Source: Pseudomonadales bacterium (lineage in GTDB: Bacteria > Pseudomonadota > Gammaproteobacteria > Pseudomonadales > Azotimanducaceae). From it: DNA of 64,000 nt. A model generated the notes under the pieces. The model worked only from the letters and a program-made list of their open reading frames with translations, was not told where the DNA came from and did no database searches. The position numbers were made by a program, and so were the translations under genes. Positions 27,551 through 35,922 of this stretch are shown here, piece by piece. The stretch covers positions 248,001 to 312,000 of the forward strand of contig JAWKZN010000001.1 of assembly GCA_041395945.1 (NCBI GenBank), written 5' to 3'. How positions within the stretch are numbered: the first letter of the stretch is position 1; the number at the start of each line of letters is the position of its first letter.

Positions 27551-29140
27551 ATGTCGAATATGACCCGAAAGCGCGATCTCAGGGGGGCCGGTGCCGGTAT
27601 TGTGCTGCTGCTGAGCACGGTTCTGTTCGGCGCCGGTGTGTCTGCAGAGCAGGCTTCAGAATCCACCGACCTCGAGGCGCTGGTGGCCCCCATTGCCCTG
27701 TACCCGGACGATCTCCTGGCCGTGGTCCTGCCTGCGTCGACCTACCCCCTGCAGGTGGTTCAGGCAGCCCGCTTCCTTGATGACTCGGAGTCCGACAGAA
27801 CACTGCAGCCAGACCCGGACTGGGATGACTCGATCATCGCGCTGCTCAATTATCCCGAAGTCCTCGAGACCATGAACGAGGACCTCGACTGGACCTGGGC
27901 TCTGGGCGAGGCGGTGATCGACCGGGAAGCAGAAGTGCTGGCGGCGGTGGCCGCTTTCCGCGAACGGGCGCAGGTTGCCGGCAATCTGCATTCTGATGAC
28001 AAACAGGTCGTTGAAATGGTGGACCAGGCCATCGAAATCCGTCCGGCGGACCCGGAAGTAATCTATGTGCCCTACTACGAGCCCGAGCGGGTGGTCGTCT
28101 ATCAGCCCGCCCGGGTGGTGCACTATTACCCGCGCCCTTACCCGGTCTACTACTACCCCTATCCGGCGGGTCATGTGTTTTACGACAACTGGTTCTGGGG
28201 CGTGACCTCCGCCTTCAGTATCGGCTGGAGCACTCACCACCTGCACTACTTCTACAGCAGCTGGGACAGTCATCCCTATTACGGCTATCGCTATCTGGAC
28301 CGCTACTACTATCGACGTCCGTCGGTCGTCGTATACAACAATTACGTCTACCCGGGTCATTCCAGGCGATACCACGAAGGCAGCTACTGGCAGCGCCGAC
28401 ACTACCAGGCGGGTGCGCGGCCGCAGCACAGAACCGAGCGGGAACGACGCGCCGGAGGCCTCGGCTTGGAAGATCGACGCGGAGCAGGTGAACAGCGTGC
28501 GAATCGCGATCAACAGGCGTGGCAGGCACCGGAGAATCGCCGGAACATCGCGTCTGGCCGTGTCCGTCATGACAGGGAACAGCGCCATGCGCTGCAGCCT
28601 GATCAGCAGGTACGCAGAGAAGGCGGAAGTCGGCAGCGCCAGTCAGCAGCCAGGCGCGGTGACGTCACCGCGCGCGAACAGCCACGTCATCGAGAAGCGT
28701 CGCCGGTTCAGGAACCAGCACTGGTCCACGAACAACCGCAGGTCCGCGGACAACCGCAGGTTCGCGGACAACCGCGTGGCGGCGGGCAACCGCGAAATCG
28801 GCAACAGATCAGCGTCCAAAGCCGGAGTGATGGCGCGGAACGGGTTGCCGCAGACAGCGGCCGCCGTGCAGATGCGCGCGCGTCTACCGGGCAGAGGCGT
28901 CCTCATGAAACAGCCGTCGCACCTCAGGCGCCGGCAGCGGAACAGTCTGCACGAACACAGCGACCACGGCATTCACAGGCCGAAGTCGCGGTACCCCGGT
29001 CTGAACCCCGCGAAGCGCGCAATGCCGGCCGCGAATCACCCGGTGATGCGCGGGAGCCGCGGGGCAGCAGCCGGAGTCAGCAGAAGTCCATGGCGTCCCG
29101 CCATGAAAACGACAAACTGCGCGGCCGCTTTCTGCGCTAG
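27551..29140 (+). CDS. DUF3300 family exported protein
   Basis: 529 residues, ATG with SD AGGAGGT. Signal peptide (LRGAGAGIVLLLSTVLFGAG then VSAEQ). Residues about 37-220 form the DUF3300 domain: LVAPIALYPDDLLAVVLPAS, LNYPEVLETMN, and IYVPYYEPERVVVYQP. A Tyr/Pro-rich segment follows (YPRPYPVYYYPYP), then a Trp/Tyr/His-rich stretch and a long Arg/Gln/Glu-rich disordered tail with an imperfect QPQVRG repeat near 28730-28790. Likely periplasmic or cell-surface. DUF3300 proteins have no assigned biochemical role that I know. Confidence 0.88.
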   Translation: MSNMTRKRDLRGAGAGIVLLLSTVLFGAGVSAEQASESTDLEALVAPIALYPDDLLAVVLPASTYPLQVVQAARFLDDSESDRTLQPDPDWDDSIIALLNYPEVLETMNEDLDWTWALGEAVIDREAEVLAAVAAFRERAQVAGNLHSDDKQVVEMVDQAIEIRPADPEVIYVPYYEPERVVVYQPARVVHYYPRPYPVYYYPYPAGHVFYDNWFWGVTSAFSIGWSTHHLHYFYSSWDSHPYYGYRYLDRYYYRRPSVVVYNNYVYPGHSRRYHEGSYWQRRHYQAGARPQHRTERERRAGGLGLEDRRGAGEQRANRDQQAWQAPENRRNIASGRVRHDREQRHALQPDQQVRREGGSRQRQSAARRGDVTAREQPRHREASPVQEPALVHEQPQVRGQPQVRGQPRGGGQPRNRQQISVQSRSDGAERVAADSGRRADARASTGQRRPHETAVAPQAPAAEQSARTQRPRHSQAEVAVPRSEPREARNAGRESPGDAREPRGSSRSQQKSMASRHENDKLRGRFLR

Positions 29141-29155
29141 CGCCCGAAATCCGCA

Positions 29156-29217
29156 AGGGCGGCCTCCAGGGCCCGGGCCTGACGGTACTCAGCCGCCCTG
29201 TTTATGCCTGATACGCT
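29156..29217. terminator. Candidate bidirectional terminator
   Basis: AGGGCGGC (29156-29163) pairs with GCCGCCCT (29192-29199); a GGCCCGGGCC palindrome sits in the loop and a T-run follows near 29216. It lies between the convergent DUF3300 and VWA genes. Confidence 0.45.
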
Positions 29218-29229
29218 TTTTTCAAAAAC

Positions 29230-31230
29230 TCAGGCGCGGCGCGCCAGCCGCTTGCGCTTGTGCTGGACATAGTCGACGAGGATGTATTCGCCGAGCTTCT
29301 CCGGTGTCGTGTAAAAAACCCGCCCGCCATTGATCTTCGCGATCTCATCCATGAACGCCTTCAGATAGTACGACGCATCCAGCATGAAGGTGTTGATCGC
29401 GATACCCCGGGTGGTGCAGTGCTTCACCGCACGGAAGGTTGCCCGGATCGTCTCCGGTGTCGGTGGATAGGCGAACTGTGCCTGACCGTTTTCGAGGTGA
29501 GCGGTAGGCTCGCCATCGGAGATCATGATGATCTGCTTGGTGCCACCGGTGTGTTTCGCCAGCAGTTTCTCTGCGAGCAGCAGTGCATGCTGCATGTTGG
29601 TACCCAGCACATACTCGTCCCACTGCAGATAGGGCAGGTCGTGGGCCTTGAGCTCCTTGGCATAAGCCGCGAAGCCGATGATGTAGAAGCTGTCTTTCGG
29701 ATACTGGGACGTGATGAGGTTGTGCAGCGCCAGTGCCACTTTTTTCGCTGCCTGGAAAGAACCCCGTAAGGCCATTGACCAGGACAGATCCACCAGCATG
29801 GCGGTCGCCGTGGAGGTGATCATCTCACTGCGGTAGATCTCGAAATCTTCCGGCTGCAGCTGCACCGGCGTCTGTGGTCCATTGCGATCCAGAGCGTTGC
29901 GGATCGTACGGGGCAGGTGCAGGTGGAACGGGTCGCCGAACTCGTAAGGTTTGGTCTGTTCGAGCCGCTCGCCGAAGCGGCCCTCTTCGGGTACTGCGTG
30001 ATTGCCCATGCTCTGACGTTTCAGCCGCTCGTATATCTCACCGAGCGCCTTCTGGCCGATAAGGCGCGAGCCGCGCGGGGTGAGCTCCCAGCGATTGTCG
30101 TCTGTCGGGCGGATATAACCGGCCTCTTCGAGCGCCTTCAGCAGTTCGTTGAGTTTGTCGAGGTCTTCGGCCGCGTCTTCACCCATCATGTCGCGCAGCA
30201 GGTCCCTGTCGATCCGATCGAGATCGCCACCGCGTTCGGCCCCCTGCACCTGGTTGATGAGCTCGTCGAGCTGCTGCATCTCGTTCATGAGCTGCATGGC
30301 GGCATCGAGATCGATGCGTTCGTCGCCACCGAACCGGTACTGAGCGCCGTCTGGATTGAGGAACGCCATCTCCTTGGCGAGCCTGGCCAGTTCCGAGTTC
30401 AGCTCCGGATCCCCGAATCGATCAGACAACAGTGATTGCAGCTGCTGCTGCTGCCCCGGAGACAGGGAGTTGAGCAGAGACTGGGCGGCGGCCATCTGCT
30501 GACGCATCTGTTCGAGCAGCTCGTCGAGACTGCCTGGCGGATTGTCGCCGAACATGTCTCCGAACTCCTTCATGAAGTCGTCGAATCCGGTGTCTTCGCC
30601 GGCGATCTTCTTCACCAGCATGTCATTGAGCGCCTTGAGCATGTCCTTCATGCGATCTATGTCGCCATCGGACATGTTTTTGACCATGTTTTCGATGTCT
30701 TTGAAGAAGGTGCTGGCCATGGATCTGCGCAGCTCGTTCAGCAGTTCGAGGAATTTTCGCTGGGCGTCCGGGTTGAGAAATTCGTATTTTTCGAGTGTCC
30801 TGATCTGACCTGCGACGTCTTTCGGCAGCTCGTCGAGCTGGGTCTGATTGCGCTCGGCGATGTTTTTCAACACATCGCCGGAGAAATCGCCACTGTCCTT
30901 GTTCAGCCACTCTTCGATGCGGTTACGCTCCATCGCCAGGATCTCGTCCAGACGCTCGCGGAAGGCATCAAAAATGCTGGAGAGGTCATACTGTTCGAGC
31001 CGCGCCCGCTTTTTGTCCCGCAGTTGCTTGAGCATGTCGCGCAGACCCTGCATGGCGCCGCCCTGGGGCATCTGCATACCTTTGGACATCAGATTGCGCA
31101 TGGCCCAGCGCAGGTCGCCGTATTCCATGAGATCGTCGGCAAGGGCTTCGAGGATCCTGTCCGGATCCAGCGGCAGTTGCTGAGTGCCGTCCCAGAGGGT
31201 GAAGGTATGTCTGGTGAAGGGCTTGGGCAT
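29230..31230 (-). CDS. VWA-domain protein of a chelatase-like AAA+/VWA pair
   Basis: 666 residues. The first ~430 are long amphipathic helices (FRERLDEILAMERNRIEEWL, and an acidic stretch) and the C-terminal ~190 residues a von Willebrand A domain with the MIDAS motif LVDLSWSMALRGS (about 478), a Thr loop GTNMQHALLLAEKLL and IIMISDGEPTAH. This is the architecture of cobalt/magnesium-chelatase D-like partners. A similar-sized pair occurs in mycobacteria (Rv0958-Rv0959), still uncharacterised to my knowledge. Five bp downstream of the AAA+ gene, so co-expressed. Function is probably AAA+-driven remodelling of a protein or metal cofactor; the target is unknown. Confidence 0.88.
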   Translation of the reverse strand: MPKPFTRHTFTLWDGTQQLPLDPDRILEALADDLMEYGDLRWAMRNLMSKGMQMPQGGAMQGLRDMLKQLRDKKRARLEQYDLSSIFDAFRERLDEILAMERNRIEEWLNKDSGDFSGDVLKNIAERNQTQLDELPKDVAGQIRTLEKYEFLNPDAQRKFLELLNELRRSMASTFFKDIENMVKNMSDGDIDRMKDMLKALNDMLVKKIAGEDTGFDDFMKEFGDMFGDNPPGSLDELLEQMRQQMAAAQSLLNSLSPGQQQQLQSLLSDRFGDPELNSELARLAKEMAFLNPDGAQYRFGGDERIDLDAAMQLMNEMQQLDELINQVQGAERGGDLDRIDRDLLRDMMGEDAAEDLDKLNELLKALEEAGYIRPTDDNRWELTPRGSRLIGQKALGEIYERLKRQSMGNHAVPEEGRFGERLEQTKPYEFGDPFHLHLPRTIRNALDRNGPQTPVQLQPEDFEIYRSEMITSTATAMLVDLSWSMALRGSFQAAKKVALALHNLITSQYPKDSFYIIGFAAYAKELKAHDLPYLQWDEYVLGTNMQHALLLAEKLLAKHTGGTKQIIMISDGEPTAHLENGQAQFAYPPTPETIRATFRAVKHCTTRGIAINTFMLDASYYLKAFMDEIAKINGGRVFYTTPEKLGEYILVDYVQHKRKRLARRA

Positions 31231-31235
31231 GCTTT

Positions 31236-32630
31236 TCAGCCTGTGTAGGTTGCGATCCCGGAGTGGTCGAACTTGTTCAGCAGTTTGTGCAGATGCAGAC
31301 CTTCGAGGACGAATTCAATTGTGGAGGCGCGCATTGCGTCACTCGTATCCCGGTCCGGGAATACGTCACCGAGTGCGGGCACTTTCTCGACGATTCGGCG
31401 GTAGTCGGCGGAAGGCGCTGCCTCGCCCGTTTCGACACTCACCCCGGCGTTGAATGCTGCGGCCACCGACTCGAGATCCTTGACATCGTAGCGCCGGTCG
31501 AACACTGATTTTATGGCGCCCTGGAGAATCCGGCGGGTGATCTTGTCTTCCTGTCCGTCTTCCATGGCTTCGAACTCGATCTTGCCCTGCAGCGCCGGGG
31601 TGATGAATTCGAGATCCGAAATGCGGGGTACCACCTCGGTCTCATCCAGTCGCAAAGCGCGGCGGAATGCGTTTGCCACCAGGGTCTCGAAGCAGGCGAT
31701 GGAGGTGCGGACCGAGACCCCCGAGCGCTGATTCACATCAGGGGAACGTCGTGCGTGATGAGTGACCTCCACGATGATCTCTTTCATGAAATCCGGCACG
31801 TGCATCGGGTGCTCGCCCAGATCGTGTATGGCCGCTTCCTGATCCACGATGTCGATTTCCTGCTGAACGTCGGTGGGGTAGTGGGTGCGGATCTGGGCGC
31901 CGTAGCGGTCTTTCAGAGGAGTGATGATGCGGCCGCGATTGGTGTAGTCCTCCGGGTTCGCGGTGGCGACGAGGAAAACGTCCAGAGGCAGGCGCACCTT
32001 GTGCCCGCGGATCTGGATGTCCCGCTCTTCGAGCAGGTTGAGCAGGCCCACCTGGATGCGCTCGGCGAGGTCGGGCAGTTCGTTGATCGCGAAAATACCC
32101 CGATTCACCCGGGGTACCAGTCCGTAGTGCAGGGCGAGTTCATCGGACAGATAGCGTCCCTCAGCGACCTTGATGGGGTCGATCTCACCGATCAGATCCG
32201 CGATGGTGATGTCCGGTGTGGCAAGTTTCTCCGCATAGCGCTCGTCGCGGTGCATCCAGCGTATCGGTGCCCGATCACCCTGTTCCGCCATCACCGCCCG
32301 GCCTTCGGCGGAGATGGGCTCGAACGGGTCTTCAGGAATTTCCGTGCCTTCGATCACCGGCGTGTATTCGTCCAGCAGCCCGGTCAGACCACGCACCAGC
32401 CGCGACTTTGCCTGGCCGCGTTCGCCTAAGAAGATGATGTCCTGGTTGCCCAGAATGGCGTTGGTGAGCTGGGGAATGACGGTGTCGTCGTAGCCGATGA
32501 TGCCGGGAAACAGGGGCAGCCGGTCACGCAGACGCTGAATGAGGTTTTTGCGGACCTCTGCCTTGACCGGCAGTACCCGATAACCGCTGGCCTTCAGTTC
32601 GCCGAAAGTCCTTGCCTGCGGGTCTGCCAT
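31236..32630 (-). CDS. AAA+ ATPase, magnesium-chelatase ChlI/MoxR-like
   Basis: 464 residues from ATG 32630 (MADPQARTFGELK), with GGAG 7-10 nt upstream; an upstream in-frame extension to 32723 lacks conservation. Walker A is GERGQAKSRL (about 68), the Walker B-like strand GIFAINELPDL (about 180), sensor 1 FLVATANPEDYTNRG, and an arginine-finger region follows. No signal peptide; cytoplasmic. Paired with the VWA gene immediately downstream. Upstream, 122 bp separate it from the acyl-CoA dehydrogenase gene at 33940, so read-through from the MaoC module is possible. Confidence 0.9.
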   Translation of the reverse strand: MADPQARTFGELKASGYRVLPVKAEVRKNLIQRLRDRLPLFPGIIGYDDTVIPQLTNAILGNQDIIFLGERGQAKSRLVRGLTGLLDEYTPVIEGTEIPEDPFEPISAEGRAVMAEQGDRAPIRWMHRDERYAEKLATPDITIADLIGEIDPIKVAEGRYLSDELALHYGLVPRVNRGIFAINELPDLAERIQVGLLNLLEERDIQIRGHKVRLPLDVFLVATANPEDYTNRGRIITPLKDRYGAQIRTHYPTDVQQEIDIVDQEAAIHDLGEHPMHVPDFMKEIIVEVTHHARRSPDVNQRSGVSVRTSIACFETLVANAFRRALRLDETEVVPRISDLEFITPALQGKIEFEAMEDGQEDKITRRILQGAIKSVFDRRYDVKDLESVAAAFNAGVSVETGEAAPSADYRRIVEKVPALGDVFPDRDTSDAMRASTIEFVLEGLHLHKLLNKFDHSGIATYTG

Positions 32631-32752
32631 GCCGGTACTCCATGCTGGGTTGCCGGTTAGTCTCTCAGGCACCCCCTGCCGGTGCAACTCGCCTGCCAGC
32701 ACCTCAGCGTATTTCAGCCGCACCCGACCGGGGACACCCCGCTGGTGCGGCG

Positions 32753-33940
32753 TCAGGAGGCCCTTGTGGTCGGTTTCCCCAGCATGCGATCGGAGATGAT
32801 GCGCAACTGGATTTCACTGGTGCCTTCGAAGATTTTGGTAAGGCGTGCATCACGCCAGTGACGTTCCACTGCATGCAGGGTGGTGTAGCCGGCGCCGCCG
32901 AGAATCTGCAGTGCATCCGAGGTCACCCGTTCCGCCATTTCACTTGCGTACCATTTGGACATCGAGGCTTCCTTGTCTGCCTTATCGCCGTTGTCCATGA
33001 GGGTGGCTGCGTGATACATGAGCTGCCGTGCAGCCTCGACCTCGCTCGCCATGCGCGCGAGCTTGAATCGGGTTTCCTGGAAGTCGGCGATCGGTACGCC
33101 GAACTGGACCCGCTCGTGCGCATAGGCTGTGGCGTCTTCGAGGGCGCCGCGGGCCAGACCGATGGAGCGTGCGGCGGTGTGTACACGAGCCGAGTTCAAC
33201 CAGTTGACTGCGTTCTTGAATCCCTCGCCACCGCCGCTGCCTCCGGTGATGATGTTCTCCTTCGGGATCCGACAGCCATCGAAGGCGAGCTCCCAGGTTT
33301 TCCAGCCGTAGTAGCCGATCTTCGGTATGGCGGATCCCAGGCAGCCCTGTGGTAACTCGCCTCGCGGTTTTTCGATGATGAAACTGCCGGTGCCTTTGAA
33401 GCCGGCGGTTTCTGCCTCAGCGCCATCGAAACGACCGAGGAGCTGAATGTAGTCGGCGCCATCGGCAAAAGTGCACCAGTACTTGTTACCTGAAATTACC
33501 CATTCATCGCCCTGCAGCACGGCTCTGCAGCTGACTGCCTTGAGATCAGAGCCCACGTTCGGCTCGGACAGCGCCACCGCTGCCAGATACTCACCCTGGG
33601 CCGCTTTGCGTGTCAGCATTTCGCGCTTCTCCAGCGGCCAGCCGCCGACGTTCATCAGGGAGCTGGCCCGGGCGATGATGCTGGCCACGCTCATCCAGCC
33701 GCGCGCGAGTTCTTCGGCGATCATGCTGTATTCGAAGACCCCCAGTCCCATGCCGCCGAACTCCTCGGGCATGCGGATGCCGAAGTAGCCCATCTCGCCC
33801 ATCTTCCTGCGCAGGGACTCGGGCATGTCACCTTTGATCGGGTCCAGTTCGTTTGCAACCGGGAGGACTTCACGCAGGGTGAATTCCCTGGCCACGTCCT
33901 GAATCATGCGGCGTTCTTCAGTGAGATAGTGTTGTGTCAT
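32753..33940 (-). CDS. Acyl-CoA dehydrogenase with no recognisable catalytic glutamate
   Basis: 395 residues. FAD motifs AVALSEPNVGSDLK and WVISGNKYWCTFADGADY; interface HERVQFGVPIADFQ. The C-terminal base site reads GGAGYTTLHAVERHW (Leu where Glu is usual) and the alternative isovaleryl/long-chain site reads LNSARVHTAA (Ala). Both Glu positions are thus empty, so it uses another base or different chemistry. Last member of the leftward MaoC-MaoC-lyase-dehydrogenase module, 26 bp after the CoA lyase gene. A methylsuccinyl-CoA dehydrogenase-like step is one possibility from context. Confidence 0.9.
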   Translation of the reverse strand: MTQHYLTEERRMIQDVAREFTLREVLPVANELDPIKGDMPESLRRKMGEMGYFGIRMPEEFGGMGLGVFEYSMIAEELARGWMSVASIIARASSLMNVGGWPLEKREMLTRKAAQGEYLAAVALSEPNVGSDLKAVSCRAVLQGDEWVISGNKYWCTFADGADYIQLLGRFDGAEAETAGFKGTGSFIIEKPRGELPQGCLGSAIPKIGYYGWKTWELAFDGCRIPKENIITGGSGGGEGFKNAVNWLNSARVHTAARSIGLARGALEDATAYAHERVQFGVPIADFQETRFKLARMASEVEAARQLMYHAATLMDNGDKADKEASMSKWYASEMAERVTSDALQILGGAGYTTLHAVERHWRDARLTKIFEGTSEIQLRIISDRMLGKPTTRAS

Positions 33941-33966
33941 GTCGATCTCTGTCCTGTCGCAGGCGG

Positions 33967-34878
33967 CTACATGCCATAAAGGTCGGCTCGATCCAGCAGA
34001 TTCTGCACGATGCGGATGCTGGCAGCGTCCACCATCACGCCATCCACATTGATCGCACCGAGTCCTTCCTTAAGCGCCTGTTCGTAGGCGGCTTTCTGTT
34101 TGCGGGCGTCCGCAATCGCCTCTTCCTGCGGGGAAAACACCCGCTGGGCAACCTCCACCTGGCTGGGATGGATGGCCCACTTGCCGACCATGCCGAGGAC
34201 ATAGGATCGTTCCGCCTCTCTGGTGTAGCCCTCGGGGTTGCGGAAATTGGCGTAGGGACCATCTACCGGATCGATCCCATTGGCCCGGCAGGCGATGGTC
34301 ATTTTATAGCGCGGGTAGTGCCAGAGGTCGGGCGGGTAACCGCCGGTTTCGCCGACGTGGCCCAGCTGCATCTGCTGGCTGGCGGAGTAGTCGCCCATGC
34401 CGAAGATGAGACACTCGAGCCGGTCAGAGCAGCTGGCGATGTCTTCCACATTCATCATGCCTTCGACCTCTTCGATGAGGCACTCGATGCCGATGCGGTT
34501 GGACAGGCCGAGTTTGGCTTCGAGCTGATCCAGCAGAAGGTGCACGAAGAGCACGTCTGCGGCTGACTTGGCTTTGGTGAGCATGATGGTGTCGAGCTTG
34601 TCCCCGGCGCCTGTCACCACCTCGATGATGTCGTCGTGACACCACTGGGTTTCCACGTCGTTGATGCGCACACACAGAGTCCGTGGTTTCCAGTCGAGTT
34701 CATTCAGTGCACTGACGATCTTGCCTCGCGCTGCCGGCTTGGCGCTCGGAGCAACGGCGTCCTCCAGATCGAGAAAGACATGATCGAGTTCGAGACCGGC
34801 TGCTTTGGCGAGCATTTTTTCGGAGCTGCCGGGCACCGACAGCTGACAGCGTCTGGCGCGCTTGGGTTGCATTTCCAT
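33967..34878 (-). CDS. CoA-ester lyase (HpcH/HpaI, CitE-like)
   Basis: 303 residues, TIM barrel of the citrate-lyase beta/malyl-CoA lyase family. N-terminal RCQLSVPGSSEKMLAKAAG, the metal and substrate motif FLDLEDAVAPSAKP, the metal Glu in IGIECLIEEVEG, and KWAIHPSQVEVAQ with the closing Asp VDGVMVDAASI. Length and LEDAV match L-malyl-CoA/beta-methylmalyl-CoA or citramalyl-CoA lyases, which split a hydroxyacyl-CoA into two smaller products. Its place between two hydratase-like genes and an acyl-CoA dehydrogenase supports a retro-Claisen step in the same pathway. Confidence 0.88.
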   Translation of the reverse strand: MEMQPKRARRCQLSVPGSSEKMLAKAAGLELDHVFLDLEDAVAPSAKPAARGKIVSALNELDWKPRTLCVRINDVETQWCHDDIIEVVTGAGDKLDTIMLTKAKSAADVLFVHLLLDQLEAKLGLSNRIGIECLIEEVEGMMNVEDIASCSDRLECLIFGMGDYSASQQMQLGHVGETGGYPPDLWHYPRYKMTIACRANGIDPVDGPYANFRNPEGYTREAERSYVLGMVGKWAIHPSQVEVAQRVFSPQEEAIADARKQKAAYEQALKEGLGAINVDGVMVDAASIRIVQNLLDRADLYGM

Positions 34879-34889
34879 GAAAGAGTCCC

Positions 34890-35393
34890 TCAGACGGTTT
34901 GGTTGTCCTGTGCATAGTGGCTGCGGCGTTTGATCAGAGTTGTGCGTTCGCCTTCAAACACCACTTCGTCCCGCTGGTTCACACCGTAGTGACGAAAGCG
35001 GACCATACCGCCGTCTTCCCGGTCTGCGTCGGCGGTCTCGAGAACTTCGGTGTAGGCGTACAGCGTGTCACCGTGGAATACCGGCGATTTCAGTCGGATT
35101 CTGTCGAGCTTCAGTTCGGCAAGCGCGTTCTCCCCGGTATCCTGCATGGCCAGGCCGATGATCATGGAAATGGTCACCCCGCCGAACTGCAGTCGGCTGT
35201 TCCAGCCCTCTCTGCCCATGGCGTTCTGCTGCATGGCGTGTTCATTGAAGTGACCTTCAGCGGTGTTGAGCACCATCAGTGTGATACCGACATTGTCCTG
35301 TTCGCACATGGTCTTGCCCCGCGCATGGCGCATGAGCTGGCCGGGCTGGAAATCTTCGAAATAGTTGTCATTACCGGTGAGCGCCATGGTCAT
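34890..35393 (-). CDS. MaoC-like hydratase, catalytically complete subunit
   Basis: 167 residues, single hot-dog domain (MTMALTGNDNYFEDF). The hydratase motif region reads TMCEQDNVGITLMVLN followed by EGHFNEHAM, keeping the Asp and His expected for (R)-specific 2-enoyl-CoA hydratases. FGGVTISMIIGLAMQD and SPVFHGDTLYAYTEV follow. Start overlaps the stop of the upstream MaoC gene as ATGA, so the two subunits are coupled, and the CoA lyase starts 11 bp downstream. Probably acts with its neighbour on mesaconyl-CoA, itaconyl-CoA or a related enoyl-CoA. Confidence 0.85.
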   Translation of the reverse strand: MTMALTGNDNYFEDFQPGQLMRHARGKTMCEQDNVGITLMVLNTAEGHFNEHAMQQNAMGREGWNSRLQFGGVTISMIIGLAMQDTGENALAELKLDRIRLKSPVFHGDTLYAYTEVLETADADREDGGMVRFRHYGVNQRDEVVFEGERTTLIKRRSHYAQDNQTV

Positions 35394-35887
35394 TCCGCCT
35401 GCCTGTGTCTGCGTACCAGGTTGGTGCGATGAAAATCGACGACCCGTTCTCCGGACTGGTTGAAGCCCTCTGTGTGCCAGGTGACGATGCCGAAGTTCTT
35501 CTGGCCTTTGGAGTCACGGCTCGCGGTGACCGTGCTGCGGGCGGTCAGGGTGTCGCCTGCATAGACCGGCTGGTGGAAATTACAGTCATCCACCCCCAGA
35601 AAGGGTCCGCCGCCTTCACTGAGGTCTTCCACTGAGAGGCCGAAGACCGTATTGAAGACCAGCAGCGGATTGACCACGGTGCCCGGATGTCCGAGGGAGC
35701 GGGCATAGGGTTCGTTGAAATAGAGGGGGCAGAAGGACAGCGTCTGGGTGGTGAAGGCGGCATTGTCGCCGTCTGTGATGGTTCTGCCCCAGTGGTGCTC
35801 GAATACCCTGCCCGGGGTCATGTCTTCGAATCGATTGCCTTTGCGCCGCACCACGGCCCGGAGGCGGAAATCTTCGCTATCATTCAT
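35390..35887 (-). CDS. MaoC-like protein lacking the catalytic histidine
   Basis: 165 residues from ATG 35887 (MNDSEDFRLRAVV); a longer open frame to 36163 runs antisense to the neighbour and is not used. The hot-dog domain has TITDGDNAAFTTQTLSF, then CPLYFNEPYAR, where relatives read PLHxDExYA: His is replaced by Tyr and Asp by Asn. PVYAGDTLTARSTV and FHRTNLVRRH follow. Loss of the His suggests a structural partner in a heterodimer with the next gene, as in paired MaoC subunits of actinobacterial sterol breakdown (ChsH1-ChsH2). First gene of the module; divergent from the sucrase/ferredoxin-like gene. Confidence 0.85.
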   Translation of the reverse strand: MNDSEDFRLRAVVRRKGNRFEDMTPGRVFEHHWGRTITDGDNAAFTTQTLSFCPLYFNEPYARSLGHPGTVVNPLLVFNTVFGLSVEDLSEGGGPFLGVDDCNFHQPVYAGDTLTARSTVTASRDSKGQKNFGIVTWHTEGFNQSGERVVDFHRTNLVRRHRQAE

Positions 35888-35922
35888 GGCTGTCTGAGTA
35901 TCTCTGCGCGAGAGGAGGATCA

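Noticed and set aside
28413..29333. 306-residue frame overlapping the DUF3300 tail
   Set aside because: Alternate frame of a GC-rich, Arg/Gln-coding repeat region with no signal of its own.
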